64,000 nucleotides of DNA, taken from NCBI RefSeq assembly GCF_012927165.1, contig NZ_JABBGA010000020.1, forward strand, positions 39,438 to 103,437, written 5' to 3'. How positions within the stretch are numbered: position 1 is the first letter of the stretch; every line of letters starts with the position of its first letter. This DNA comes from Zoogloea dura. Its GTDB lineage: Bacteria; Pseudomonadota; Gammaproteobacteria; Burkholderiales; Rhodocyclaceae. Below, one piece after another: positions 33,822-43,695 of this stretch. The translations under genes and the position numbers were made by a program. The notes below the pieces were generated by a model. The model was given only the letters and a program-made list of their open reading frames with translations. It searched no databases and was not told the DNA's origin.

Positions 33822-35456
33822 TTACTTCGCCTTCACGGCGAAGACCTTCTGTGCCGCGCCGCCGTTGATCGGCAGGCCGCTGGCCAGGTCGATCTGCAGG
33901 GCCTGGAAGATGCCCGGGCATTCCGGGTCGGTGGTGCCGGACATGCAGCCCGCTGCACCGCCGCCGTCGTAGGACAGGTCGGAGTTCTTGAAGAGCTCCG
34001 CGAGGTCGAGGACGATCTTCTGGGTGCTGGCGTTGAAGGCAGCAAAGGAGAAGTCCATCCGGTTCGGGTTGGTACACGCGGTGACTATGCCCTTGGTGGG
34101 GTCGCCCTTGCAGCCGGTGGAGCCCAGGTGCACGTTCCAGGTGGTGGTGGTCCCGGTGGGGCGGGTGATCGGGGTGTCCGGTACGAATTCGATCTTGCTG
34201 AACTTGCGGCCGGACTGCCAGGACCAGGCCATGGCGCTGCTGGTGAGCAGGGCCGGGGTGGTGGCGGCGGTGGTGTCGCTGTGGTTGAGGGAGGCCTTGT
34301 CGGCGTCGGCCGACTTGACCGGCACGCCGAGCGTCATGGCAATGCCCACGTAGTTGCCCGGCACCACCTTGCCGGTGAGGGTGGTGTAGGTGGTGGCCGT
34401 GCCGGTGCTGGTCGGGCACTTGCCGGTGGCATCCTCGAAGTCGATCAAGGCCACGTCGCGGGCCTGGTTGGCGTTGTCGTCCAGCTTCAGCGCCACCTGG
34501 TTGCCCTGGGCGTCGATCAGCAGCACGTTGGTGATGTAGAAGCGCAGATCCTTGACCTGGCCGCTGGTGGCCTTGGTGCCGAGGCCGGCGAGGGGCAGGC
34601 CGCAGCCGACGGCCTGGCCGCCTGCGACTACGCCGAAGTCGATGCTCACCGATTGGGTGGCGCTGGCCCAGCCATTCTTTTCGTAGGCCAGGATCTTCTT
34701 CAGGGTGTTCGGGCTGTCGGCGGCCACCACGCCAGTGGTGGAGAAGGTCGGGCTGGTCGTGTCGGTGGAGGTGGCCTTCTGCACCGTCAGGGCATCTTCA
34801 GCCTGGGCCAGCAGCACCTTCTGCACGGCTTTGGCGTTGCTGTCGGACTTGAGGCTGTCATAGCCGGCCTGCAGCGACGCGGCGACGACCTTGCCGGCCT
34901 CGTGGGCGCGGGCGTAACGGCCGGCCGTGGTGGCGTCGGTCTGAGTGGCGGAGCCCTGGGCGGCGATGTAGTCGGAGAACAGGCTGACCGATGTGTCGGT
35001 GATGCCAAGCAGCGCCTTGACCGCGCTCTCGGCGGCCTCCAGGCTGGCGCCGGCGGCCAGCTTCTGCTGGATGAGGGTCGTCACCGGGCTGATGAAGCCG
35101 CCCTTGCCGGCCGGGCTCGACAGGAAGTAGGCCTTGCCCACGCTGCCGGTCGGGTTGTCGCTGTCGACGGCGCCTGCCGGCACGTTGACCACCACGGCGT
35201 ATTTCGTGTCGTCGCCGGCGTTGATGTCGGAGAGGGTGTACTTGCCGCCGTCGCCGGTGGTGGCGGAGGGCTCGCCGGTGTCACAGGCCGCGTTGCCGTT
35301 GATGTCCAGGCAGACCGTGGCGCCCCTCAGGTAGCCGTCGGCCACGGTGCCGGACAGGCTGGTCTTGGTGCTGCCGCCACCGCCGCTGCCTCCGCAGGCA
35401 GTCAGGATTGCCGACGCGAGCGTCGTGAGAAGGAAGAGCTGGGAGTGCTTGGGCAT
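33822..35456 (-). CDS. MbnP-like copper-binding lipoprotein with large N-terminal extension
   Basis: A 544-residue lipoprotein (ILTACGGSG). The C-terminal domain from about residue 267 matches the MbnP/metallo-mystery-pair family: VSIDFGVVAGGQAVGCG, the paired tryptophans at about 411 and 413 in AWSWQSGRKF, DFRLY-like LRFYITNVLLIDAQG, and HLGSTGC. The first 260 residues are extra compared with stand-alone MbnP (about 200-280 residues) and begin with a carboxypeptidase-regulatory-like module (GTVADGYLRGATVCLDINGN). In studied systems the partner MbnH converts an MbnP tryptophan to kynurenine and MbnP binds copper. Here two MbnH-like genes follow. Confidence 0.85.
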   Translation of the reverse strand: MPKHSQLFLLTTLASAILTACGGSGGGGSTKTSLSGTVADGYLRGATVCLDINGNAACDTGEPSATTGDGGKYTLSDINAGDDTKYAVVVNVPAGAVDSDNPTGSVGKAYFLSSPAGKGGFISPVTTLIQQKLAAGASLEAAESAVKALLGITDTSVSLFSDYIAAQGSATQTDATTAGRYARAHEAGKVVAASLQAGYDSLKSDSNAKAVQKVLLAQAEDALTVQKATSTDTTSPTFSTTGVVAADSPNTLKKILAYEKNGWASATQSVSIDFGVVAGGQAVGCGLPLAGLGTKATSGQVKDLRFYITNVLLIDAQGNQVALKLDDNANQARDVALIDFEDATGKCPTSTGTATTYTTLTGKVVPGNYVGIAMTLGVPVKSADADKASLNHSDTTAATTPALLTSSAMAWSWQSGRKFSKIEFVPDTPITRPTGTTTTWNVHLGSTGCKGDPTKGIVTACTNPNRMDFSFAAFNASTQKIVLDLAELFKNSDLSYDGGGAAGCMSGTTDPECPGIFQALQIDLASGLPINGGAAQKVFAVKAK

Positions 35457-35647
35457 GAGAAATCCTCGGGCTGAAATGGTCGCCGCGGATTCTCAAGGGG
35501 CATAGGTGGTGCCCACAATGTGGCATGGTGCCGCGCTGCCGGGGAATCGGCAGGCAGCCGCACGCGCTGCGGCGTCATGCCGCAGCGAGGTGAAGGCGGG
35601 TTGAGGGGCTGGCCGGTGCCGGGAGGGCACCTCCGCAGGTGTGCCGG

Positions 35648-37351
35648 CTAGTGGGCGGGTACCCGCATCTGGCTTTCCACGTAGCGGGCCATGCTGAAGG
35701 CGAGCTCCTGCTCGGCCACGAAGACCTCGCCGAGTTTGTCCTTGCGCAGCAGCACCGCACCTTCTTCGGATTCGGCGCGCAGCACGGTGGCGATGTCGGG
35801 GTTGAGCTTGCGCGCGATATCCACCATCTTGCGGCAGGCCACTGGATCGGGAATCGTCACCACCAGCATGGCCGCCTTGGTGATGTGGGCCTGGACCAGC
35901 ACGATCGGATCGGAGGCGTCGCCGGTCACCGCGGCCTTGCCGCGTTTGCGCAGGGCTTCCACCACTTCCCGGTTGCTGTCCGCCACCACGTAGTGGATGC
36001 GCTCCCGGTCGAGGGTCGCTGCCACATGCCGGCCCACCCGGCCATAGCCCACCAGCACGACCTGGTTGGAGAGGATCTTGCGGTCGGTGGTCATCGGCAG
36101 GGCGGCCAGCGGGTCGTCCCGCAGGTCCAGCTTGCGCGCCCACGCGGAGCGGGCCCGGGCCCAGGCCTGGGCCGGGCCGATGGTGGCGAAGAGGGCGGAA
36201 TTGAGGGCGATGGAGATCAGCGCACCGGCGAGGATCAGGTTCTGCCCCTCCATGCTCATCAGGCCGAGCCCCATCCCCAGGCTGGCCAGGATGAAGGAGA
36301 ACTCGCCGATCTGGGCCAGGCTGGCGCCCACCGTCAGGGCGGTGTTGAGGGGGTAGCGGAAGGCCAGCACCAGGGCGATCGCCGCCACCGTCTTGCCGAC
36401 CAGGATGATGCCCACCACGGCCACCACCTTGAAGGGCTCCTCCATCAGCACACGGGGGTCGAAGAGCATGCCCACCGAGACGAAGAACAGCACCGAAAAG
36501 GCGTCACGCAGGGGCAGGGAGTCTTCCGCCGCGCGGTGGCTGAACTCCGACTCGCGCATCATCATGCCGGCGAAGAAGGCCCCCAGCGCGAAGGACACGT
36601 CGAACAGCACCGCCGAGGCATAGGCCACGCCGACCGCGGCGGAGATCACGCACAGGGTGAACAGCTCCCGCGAGCCGGTGCGGGCCACCAGCCACAGGAT
36701 GCGCGGAAAGGCCCGGCGCCCGACCACCAGCATCAGGGCGATGAAGGCCGAGACCTTGGCCAGGGTCAGGCCGATGGTGAGGGCCAGCGCCTGGAAGTCC
36801 GCCGCCGGCTGCGCATCGCCACCGCCCATCAGGGGGGCAAGGGCGGGCAGCAGGACCAGCACGAGGACCATGGCGAGGTCTTCCACCACCAGCCACCCCA
36901 CCGCGATGCGGCCGTTGGTGGAGTCGAGCAGGCCCTTGGCCTCGAGGGCGCGCAGCAGCACCACCGTGCTGGCCACCGACAGGGCCAGGCCGAACACCAC
37001 CGCCTCACCCAGCGGCCAGCCCCACCACACGGCGGTGCCGGCACCCAGCAGGGTGGCCACGGTAATCTGCACCACGGCGCCGGGCACCGCGATCTTGCGC
37101 ACGGCCAGCAGGTCGCCCAGAGAGAAATGCAGCCCCACCCCGAACATCAGCAGCATGACGCCTATCTCGGCCAGCTGGCCCGCCAGGGCCACGTCAGCGA
37201 CAAAGCCGGGAGTGCCGGGGCCGATGGCCACGCCGGCCAGCAGGTAACCCACCAGCGGGGGCATGCGCAGGCGCGAGGCGATCACGCCGAGGACCATGGC
37301 AAGGCCGAAGCCGGCGGCGATGAGGGCGATCAGGGAAACGTTGTGATGCAT
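35648..37351 (-). CDS. CPA2-family K+/H+ antiporter with TrkA-N domain (YbaL/KefB-like)
   Basis: A 567-residue protein. The N-terminal two thirds are a Na+/H+ exchanger-type membrane domain (MPPLVGYLLAGVAIGPGTPGFV, LLMFGVGLHFSLGDLL, ASTVVLLRALEAKG, VGWLVVEDLAMVLVLV). The C-terminal part from about residue 410 is a RCK/TrkA-N NAD-binding domain (QVVLVGYGRVGRHVAATL). The layout matches YbaL-like monovalent cation:proton antiporters. It is a single gene with no obvious operon partner. About 190 bp separate it from the MbnP-like gene; nothing definite is seen there. Confidence 0.9.
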   Translation of the reverse strand: MHHNVSLIALIAAGFGLAMVLGVIASRLRMPPLVGYLLAGVAIGPGTPGFVADVALAGQLAEIGVMLLMFGVGLHFSLGDLLAVRKIAVPGAVVQITVATLLGAGTAVWWGWPLGEAVVFGLALSVASTVVLLRALEAKGLLDSTNGRIAVGWLVVEDLAMVLVLVLLPALAPLMGGGDAQPAADFQALALTIGLTLAKVSAFIALMLVVGRRAFPRILWLVARTGSRELFTLCVISAAVGVAYASAVLFDVSFALGAFFAGMMMRESEFSHRAAEDSLPLRDAFSVLFFVSVGMLFDPRVLMEEPFKVVAVVGIILVGKTVAAIALVLAFRYPLNTALTVGASLAQIGEFSFILASLGMGLGLMSMEGQNLILAGALISIALNSALFATIGPAQAWARARSAWARKLDLRDDPLAALPMTTDRKILSNQVVLVGYGRVGRHVAATLDRERIHYVVADSNREVVEALRKRGKAAVTGDASDPIVLVQAHITKAAMLVVTIPDPVACRKMVDIARKLNPDIATVLRAESEEGAVLLRKDKLGEVFVAEQELAFSMARYVESQMRVPAH

Positions 37352-37484
37352 GAGGGAGGCATTCGGTCAGGTTTATTCAGCAGGTTCGACGCGGCTGGCC
37401 GGGGTGGGTTCGGCCGAGTATGAAATTTTATGGGTTCTAGCAGCCCAGGAGCGCTGAAAAGGCCTCAAAAGGCTGGGGCGGAGC

Positions 37485-37991
37485 TCAAAAAGCCCCCATC
37501 GCCAGCCCTGCGGCGAAGGCTGCGCCGAGTTCCGTGCCCCGGGCGAGTTCATCCGGCGTCACCACCTTGGGCGCCAGGATGGCTTCGGGGGTCTGGGCGT
37601 GGGTACAGACAATGAGCGGCGGTGCGATCTCGCGCAGGCGCCAGCCGGTGGCGATGCGGGCGATCTGGCGGGCGGCGTTGCTGCCGTCGCTGCCGGCGCA
37701 GACCAGCGCGGCATAGGGGCGGCCGTTGATCTGGTCGAGGGCGCCGTAATAACTGCGGTCGAAGAAATCCTTCATCAGGCCGGCGATGGCGGCCAGGTTT
37801 TCCGGGGTGGCGAACACATAGCCGTCGGCCGCCAGCAGGTCTGCCGCGCTGGCTTCGGTGGCGCGCAACAGGCGCACGTCGACCTCATCCCCGGCGCGGG
37901 CCGCCGCGGCCACGGCGCTGGCCATCTGCTCGGTGGCGCCGGTGGTGGATTGGTGGACGATCAGCAGGGTCTTGCGGCTGGGGGCGGGCAT
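37485..37991 (-). CDS. Flavodoxin-like NAD(P)H-dependent oxidoreductase
   Basis: A 168-residue flavodoxin-fold protein. The N-terminal phosphate-binding loop is LLIVHQSTTGATEQMA, and the ATPENLAAIAGLMKDFFDRSYYG and ALVCAGSDGSNAARQIARI loops contribute to FMN binding. Its substrate is unknown. It is a single gene convergent to nothing close and divergent from the orphan exported protein at 38120. Confidence 0.82.
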   Translation of the reverse strand: MPAPSRKTLLIVHQSTTGATEQMASAVAAAARAGDEVDVRLLRATEASAADLLAADGYVFATPENLAAIAGLMKDFFDRSYYGALDQINGRPYAALVCAGSDGSNAARQIARIATGWRLREIAPPLIVCTHAQTPEAILAPKVVTPDELARGTELGAAFAAGLAMGAF

Positions 37992-38119
37992 GGCGGGGCC
38001 TGCTTTTTGCGGGAACGGGCTTCGAGCCTAGGGGCCTGTCGGCGGCGGGTCAATCAGGGCATACCGAAATCCACGGCAGGCCTTGCTAAGATGCCGCCGT
38101 AATGTACCGGAGAGCGAGC

Positions 38120-38818
38120 GTGCGCAAGACCTTCCCATTCTTCCTGTTTCCCGGCTGCGGCCCCCTTTGCCTGCCCCCTTTTTGCCTGGCCCTGTGCAGC
38201 GTGATGCCCCTGTCCGCCGGCGCGGCCAGCCCGTCGCAAGTCGACGAGGGCGAGGCGGCATTGCGCGCCTGGGTGCAGCAGCAGGGCCGCCAGGTGCTGA
38301 GCTTTGTCGGCTATTCGGGGGCCGGCTATGAGGATCCCGAAGCCATGCTGGCGATCGCCGGGCGGGTGCTGGACGGCGTGGACCCGGCCCGCACGGTGGT
38401 CGCTGCCGGCGCCACCGCCGAGGGGATCGGCGCGGTCTATGCGCTGGCCCGCCGGCGCGGTTTTGTCACCCTTGGCGTTGTCTCGTCGCTGGCGCGGGAC
38501 GAAGCCGTGCCCCTGTCGCCCTGCGTGGACCGGGTGTTTTACATTCCCGACACCACCTGGGGTGGGCGCCTCCCGGAGGGGGGGCTGGCGCCCACTTCGG
38601 CGGCCCTGGTGGGGGTGAGCGACAGCCTGGTCGGCATCGGCGGTGGAGAGATTGCCCGCGATGAACTGCTGGCGGCCCGTGCGGCCGGCAAGGCGGTGAG
38701 CTTCTTTCAGGCCGACATGCAGCACCAGGCCGCCCGCGACAAGGCCGCCGCCCGCGGGCAGCCGGCGCCACAGGATTTCCGCGGCGCCGCCCACCCGGCC
38801 CTGCTGCCCGGGCGCTGA
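38120..38818 (+). CDS. Exported orphan protein with a Rossmann-like core
   Basis: A protein of about 232 residues, not recognised. The N-terminus is basic and then hydrophobic (VRKTFPFFLFPGCG... to AGAAS), consistent with a signal peptide. The body has alternating strand/helix text (TVVAAGATAEGIGAVYALARRRGFVTLGVVSS, ALVGVSDSLVGIGGGEIARDELLAA), reminiscent of a nucleotide-binding Rossmann fold. The GTG at 38120 has GGAG eight bases upstream; an in-frame ATG at 38102 is possible. It precedes nifJ by 158 bp and could be independent of it. Confidence 0.65.
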   Translation: MRKTFPFFLFPGCGPLCLPPFCLALCSVMPLSAGAASPSQVDEGEAALRAWVQQQGRQVLSFVGYSGAGYEDPEAMLAIAGRVLDGVDPARTVVAAGATAEGIGAVYALARRRGFVTLGVVSSLARDEAVPLSPCVDRVFYIPDTTWGGRLPEGGLAPTSAALVGVSDSLVGIGGGEIARDELLAARAAGKAVSFFQADMQHQAARDKAAARGQPAPQDFRGAAHPALLPGR

Positions 38819-38976
38819 CCGGCCCGGGAGGCCCATGGCGCGTGGGTTTGCGCCAGATCAACGGAGGAATGTGCAGGGCGGACTTACCATGCAGCCTGAT
38901 GCTGCGCCGCAGCGACCCGTGTCAACAAGCGGGACTGGCGGGCCACGCAGACAGAATCTTCCTGCAGGGAGTCGCG

Positions 38977-41900
38977 ATGCCTCGCTACCTCAACCTCGAC
39001 GGCAACGAAGCCGCCGCCCGCATGGCCTACCTCGGTGCCGAGGTGATCGCCATCTACCCCATCACCCCCTCGTCCAGCATGGGCGAGTGGGCTGACGAAT
39101 GGGCTGCCCAGGGCAAGCCCAACCTGTGGGGTGCGGTACCGCACATCATCGAGATGCAGTCCGAGGCCGGCGCGGCCGGGGCCCTGCACGGCGCCCTCAC
39201 CGCCGGCGCCCTGGGCACCAGCTTCACCGCCAGCCAGGGCCTGCTGCTGTTCATCCCCAACCTCTACAAGATGGCCGGCGAGCTGACGCCCTTCGTGCTG
39301 CACGTGGCGGCGCGGGCGGTGGCCACCCACGCCCTGTCCATCTTCGGCGACCATTCCGACGTGATGGCCTGCCGGGCCACCGGCTGCGCGCTGCTGGCCA
39401 GCAATTCGGTGCAGGAGAGCCAGGACATGGCCCTGGTCGCCCAGGCCGCGACCCTGGCCGGACGCATCCCGGTGATCCATTTCTTCGACGGTTTCCGCAC
39501 TTCCCACGAGGTCGCCAAGATCGAGGCGGTGGAGACCGACACCGTGCGGGCCATGATCGACGACCGCCTGGTGGATGCCCACCGCCGCCGCGCCCTGTCG
39601 CCCGAGCACCCGGTGCTGCGCGGTACTGCCCAGAACCCCGACGTGTTCTTCCAGGGCCGCGAGCGGGCCAATCCCTTCCACGATGCTTTTGCCGGCCATG
39701 TGCAGGCGGCCATGGACCGCTTCGGCGAGCTCACCGGCCGCCATTACCGGCTGGCCGACTACGTGGGGGCGCCGGACGCGGAGCGGGTCATCGTGGTGAT
39801 GGGCTCGGCCGCCGGCACGGTGGAGGAGACCGTCGAGCACCTGCTGGGCCGCGGCGAGAAGGTCGGTCTGCTCAAGCTGCGCCTGTTCCGCCCATGGCCG
39901 CGGGAGGCCCTGCTGCAGGCCCTGCCGGCCAGCGTCCGCGGCGTGGCGGTGCTCGACCGCTGCAAGGAGCCCGGCGCCGACGGCGAGCCGCTCTACAAGG
40001 ACGTGCTGGCGACCCTGGCCGAGGCCGCCGCCGATGGCCTGCGCCCGCTGCCGCGGGTGATCGGCGGCCGCTTCGGCCTGGCCAGCAAGGAGTTCACCCC
40101 GGGCATGGTCAAGGCGGTGTTCGACGAGCTGGCCGCCGCTGCTCCGCGGCGCCGCTTCACGGTGGGCATCCACGACGACGTGACCCACCTGTCGCTGGAA
40201 TGGGACAGCCATTTCCGCACCGATGCCTCGCGCCGCCTGCAGCATGCGGTGTTCTGGGGGCTGGGGGCGGATGGCACGGTGTCGGCGAACAAGAACTCGA
40301 TCAAGATCGTCGGCGAATCCACCGCCCTGCAGGCCCAGGGCTATTTCGTCTACGACTCGAAGAAGTCTGGTGCGGTGACGGTCTCCCACCTGCGTTTCGG
40401 GCCGGACAGCATCCGCTCCGCCTACCTGGTGGAGGAGGGGATGGCCGGCTTCGTGGCCTGCCACCAGACGGTGTTCACCGAGCGCTACGACCTGCTGGCC
40501 CATGCCGCGCCGGGCGGCGTCTTCCTGCTCAACACGCCGCAGCCGGCCGGGGAGGTGTGGGCCAGCCTGCCCTTCGGGATGCGTGCCGGCATCCTGTCGC
40601 GGGGGCTGCGCCTGTGGGTCATCGATGCCTACGCGGTGGCGGCCAGCGCCGGCATGGGGCGGCGCATCAACACCATCATGCAGACCTGCTTCTTCGCCAT
40701 CTCCGGCATCCTGCCGCGGGACGAGGCCCTGGCCGCGATCAAGCAGGCGGTGGACAAGACCTACGGCAAGAAGAGCAAGCGCCTCGCGGACCTGAACCAC
40801 AAGGCCATCGACCTGACCCTGGCCAGCCTGCAGGAGCTGGAAATCCCCGGTCTCTTCGATGATGCCGGCCCGGCTGCGGCCGCTGCCGTGGAGGCCGCCG
40901 TGCCGGACTTCGTGCGCGACTTCACCCTGCCGGTGTTCCGTGGCGAAGGCGACCGCCTGCCGGTGTCGGCGATGCCGCCGGACGGTAGTTTTGTCACCGG
41001 CACCGCCCGCTTCGAGAAACGCAACATCGCCCTGGAGATCCCGGTGTGGGAGGCCGACCTGTGCACCCAGTGCGGCAAGTGCGTGTTCGTCTGCCCCCAT
41101 GCGGCGATCCGCGCGCGGGCCTTCGACGCCGCAGTGGCCGGGGCTGCGCCGCCGACCTTCAAGCACGTGGCGGCGAAGAGCAAGGACTATCCGGCCGGCA
41201 CCCGCATCAGCTACCAGGTGGCGCCCGAGGACTGCACCGGCTGCGGCGACTGCGTCGAAGCCTGCCCGATCCACGACAAGTCCAACCTGTCGCGGCGGGC
41301 GGTGAACATGGCGCCGGTGGGCCCGCTGCGCGACGCCGAGCGGGACAACTTCGCCTTCTTCCTGCAACTGCCTGAGTTCGACCGCAGCCTGCTCAAGCAG
41401 GGCACCCTGCCCGGCGCGATGCTGCTCGACCCGCTCTTCGAGTTCTCCGGCGCCTGTGCCGGCTGCGGCGAAACGCCCTACATCCGCCTCGCCACTCAGC
41501 TCTTCGGCGATCGCATGCTGGTGGCCAATGCCACCGGCTGCTCGTCGATCTACGGCGCCAACCTGCCGAGCACGCCTTACACCGTGAATGGGGCAGGGCG
41601 CGGGCCGGCCTGGTCGAATTCCCTGTTCGAGGACAACGCCGAGTTCGGCCTGGGCATGCGCCTGGCGTCGGACCAGCTGATGAGCCAGGCCCAAGGCTTG
41701 GTGCGCGAGCTGGCCGGCGAGGTCGGTAGCGACCTGGCCCAGGCCCTGGTGGAGGCCGACCAGCGTCAGGAGACGGGGATTCGTGCCCAGCGCGAACGGG
41801 TGGCCCTGCTGCGCGACATGCTGGCGATCAGCGAGCACCCCCGCGCCGCCGAGCTGGAGGCCCTCGCCGAATGGCTGATCCGCCGCTCGGTGTGGATCAT

Positions 41901-42546
41901 CGGCGGTGACGGCTGGGCCTACGACATCGGCTACGGCGGCCTCGACCACGTGCTGGCCCTGGACCACGACGTGAATATCCTGGTGCTGGACACCGAGGTG
42001 TATTCCAACACGGGCGGCCAGACTTCCAAGGCCACGCCGCTGGGCGCGGTGGCCAAGTTCTCGGCCGGCGGCAAGGCCACCGCCAAGAAGGACCTGGCCC
42101 GCCTGGCGGCCGACTACGGCCACGTGTATGTGGCCACCGTGGCCTACGGTGCCAAGGACGTGCATACCCTCAAGGTCTTCCACGAAGCCGAGGCGCATCC
42201 GGGCCCGTCGCTGATCATCGCCTACAGCCCGTGCATCGCCCACGGCGTGGACATGCTCTACAACCAGCGCCAGCAGGAGCTGGCGGTGAAGACCGGGCAC
42301 TGGCCGCTGCTGCGCCACGACCCGCGCCAGGCCGCGGGGGGGGCCAACCCCTTCCGCCTGGATTCGGCTCCGCCGAGCCTGCCGATCCGCCAGTTCATGG
42401 ACAGCGAGACGCGCTTCGCCATGCTGGCCCGCAGTCATCCGGAAGCCGCCGCCCGCCTTGCCACCGCCGCCCAGGAAGGGGCCGACCGGCGCTTCCGCGA
42501 CTACCAGGCCCGCGCCGCGGTGCCCGCCAGCCCGAAACAGGAGTAG
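38977..42546 (+). CDS. nifJ: Pyruvate:ferredoxin (flavodoxin) oxidoreductase
   Basis: An 1189-residue single-chain PFOR of normal length. Domain order is visible: domain I (AEVIAIYPITPSSSMGEWADEW), domain II/III, two ferredoxin-type 4Fe-4S sites (CTQCGKCVFVCP and CTGCGDCVEACP), and the TPP domain with CAGCGETPY, ATGCSSIYGANLPSTPYTVN and DTEVYSNTGGQTSKATP. It oxidises pyruvate to acetyl-CoA and CO2 and reduces ferredoxin or flavodoxin, in diazotrophs often for nitrogenase. The ATG at 38977 (RBS AGGGAG) is where the family starts; a longer frame begins at 38842. No clear sigma-54 promoter was found upstream. A dihydroorotate-dehydrogenase-like gene follows within six bases. Confidence 0.95.
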   Translation: MPRYLNLDGNEAAARMAYLGAEVIAIYPITPSSSMGEWADEWAAQGKPNLWGAVPHIIEMQSEAGAAGALHGALTAGALGTSFTASQGLLLFIPNLYKMAGELTPFVLHVAARAVATHALSIFGDHSDVMACRATGCALLASNSVQESQDMALVAQAATLAGRIPVIHFFDGFRTSHEVAKIEAVETDTVRAMIDDRLVDAHRRRALSPEHPVLRGTAQNPDVFFQGRERANPFHDAFAGHVQAAMDRFGELTGRHYRLADYVGAPDAERVIVVMGSAAGTVEETVEHLLGRGEKVGLLKLRLFRPWPREALLQALPASVRGVAVLDRCKEPGADGEPLYKDVLATLAEAAADGLRPLPRVIGGRFGLASKEFTPGMVKAVFDELAAAAPRRRFTVGIHDDVTHLSLEWDSHFRTDASRRLQHAVFWGLGADGTVSANKNSIKIVGESTALQAQGYFVYDSKKSGAVTVSHLRFGPDSIRSAYLVEEGMAGFVACHQTVFTERYDLLAHAAPGGVFLLNTPQPAGEVWASLPFGMRAGILSRGLRLWVIDAYAVAASAGMGRRINTIMQTCFFAISGILPRDEALAAIKQAVDKTYGKKSKRLADLNHKAIDLTLASLQELEIPGLFDDAGPAAAAAVEAAVPDFVRDFTLPVFRGEGDRLPVSAMPPDGSFVTGTARFEKRNIALEIPVWEADLCTQCGKCVFVCPHAAIRARAFDAAVAGAAPPTFKHVAAKSKDYPAGTRISYQVAPEDCTGCGDCVEACPIHDKSNLSRRAVNMAPVGPLRDAERDNFAFFLQLPEFDRSLLKQGTLPGAMLLDPLFEFSGACAGCGETPYIRLATQLFGDRMLVANATGCSSIYGANLPSTPYTVNGAGRGPAWSNSLFEDNAEFGLGMRLASDQLMSQAQGLVRELAGEVGSDLAQALVEADQRQETGIRAQRERVALLRDMLAISEHPRAAELEALAEWLIRRSVWIIGGDGWAYDIGYGGLDHVLALDHDVNILVLDTEVYSNTGGQTSKATPLGAVAKFSAGGKATAKKDLARLAADYGHVYVATVAYGAKDVHTLKVFHEAEAHPGPSLIIAYSPCIAHGVDMLYNQRQQELAVKTGHWPLLRHDPRQAAGGANPFRLDSAPPSLPIRQFMDSETRFAMLARSHPEAAARLATAAQEGADRRFRDYQARAAVPASPKQE

Positions 42547-42552
42547 CCCGCC

Positions 42553-43566
42553 ATGATCGACCTGTCCACCGACTACCTCGGCCTGCGCCTCAAGAACCCG
42601 CTGGTGCCCTCATCCACACCCCTGTCGAAGGATCTGGATTCCCTGCTGCGCCTGGAAGAGGCCGGTGCCTCGGCCGTGGTGCTGCACTCCCTCTACGAGG
42701 AAGAGCTGATCGCCGAAGACGCGATGACCGAGCGTTTCCTGATCCACTCGGACGTCCACGACGGCGAGGCCGCCGGCTTCCTGCCCGACCACGGGGCCTA
42801 CCGTGGCGCCCTGGAGCGCTACCTGGAGCACCTGCAGCGCGCCCGCGCACGGCTTGGCATCCCGGTGATCGCCAGCCTCAACGGGGTGACGCCCGCCGGC
42901 TGGGTGGACCTGGGGCGGGAAGTGCAGCAGGCCGGCGCCTGTGCGCTGGAACTCAACGTCTACCACGTGGCCGCCGACCCGCTGGAGAGCGGCGAGGCGG
43001 TGGAGGCCCGCTACCTGGCCCTGCTCACCGAGCTGCGCCGGGTGGTGGACATCCCGGTGGTGATGAAGCTGTCGCCCTTCTTCTCGTCGCTGCCCCATTT
43101 CGTCAAGCGCCTGGAGGCCGCCGGCGCCGCCGGGGTGGCCTTGTTCAACCGCTTCTACCAGCCCGACATCGATCTGGAAAACCTCGGCCTGGACGACCGC
43201 CTGCATCTGTCCACCCCCGAGGAGGCCCTGCTGCGCATCCGCTGGATCGCCATCCTGCGCGGCTACACCAGCATGAGCCTTGCCGCCACCGGCGGCGTGC
43301 ACAGCCATGCGGAGGCGCTCAAGCTGCTGCTCGCCGGGGCCGACGTGGTGCACCTCGCCTCCTGCCTGTTGGAGCACGGCCCGGCGCGCCTCACGGCGAT
43401 CCTGCAGGGCATGCGCGAATGGATGATCGAGCGTGAGTACAGCTCCGTCGCCCAGCTCAAGGGCAGCATGAGCCAGGCCCGGCTCCCCGACCCCGCCGCC
43501 CTGGCCCGGCCGTCCTACATCCGGGTGCTGGACAGCTATACGCCGCGGCCAGGGGTGTGGCGCTAG
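42553..43566 (+). CDS. Dihydroorotate dehydrogenase-like flavoprotein
   Basis: A 337-residue TIM-barrel FMN protein similar to class 1 dihydroorotate dehydrogenases and dihydropyrimidine dehydrogenase catalytic domains (LKNPLVPSSTPLS, GACALELNVYHV, VVMKLSPFFSSLPHFVKRLEAAGAAGVALFNRFYQPDID, AATGGVHSHAEALKLLLAGADVVHLAS). The usual catalytic cysteine loop of PyrD is not evident, so a pyrimidine role is doubtful. It starts six bases after nifJ, and this pairing is common, suggesting electron exchange with PFOR or ferredoxin. The actual substrate is unknown. Confidence 0.87.
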   Translation: MIDLSTDYLGLRLKNPLVPSSTPLSKDLDSLLRLEEAGASAVVLHSLYEEELIAEDAMTERFLIHSDVHDGEAAGFLPDHGAYRGALERYLEHLQRARARLGIPVIASLNGVTPAGWVDLGREVQQAGACALELNVYHVAADPLESGEAVEARYLALLTELRRVVDIPVVMKLSPFFSSLPHFVKRLEAAGAAGVALFNRFYQPDIDLENLGLDDRLHLSTPEEALLRIRWIAILRGYTSMSLAATGGVHSHAEALKLLLAGADVVHLASCLLEHGPARLTAILQGMREWMIEREYSSVAQLKGSMSQARLPDPAALARPSYIRVLDSYTPRPGVWR

Positions 43567-43695
43567 GAGGCCAGTCCGGGGATTCTGTCCCGCTTGAATG
43601 CATCGGCCTGCTGCATGCACAACGTGCCGGGAGCAGGTGTCCGCGATCCGGCTGGATCACCCCTTGCAGATCAGAAAATCTATATCGATTTGCTT

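Noticed and set aside
38936..38950. TGGCGGG...ACGCAG upstream of nifJ as a sigma-54 promoter
   Set aside because: The GG and GC elements are 10 rather than 12 bases apart, which RpoN promoters do not tolerate.
38884..42438. Minus-strand frame of 1184 codons opposite nifJ
   Set aside because: It mirrors the nifJ frame; its composition (Gln/His/Gly/Ala-rich) is typical of an antisense shadow.
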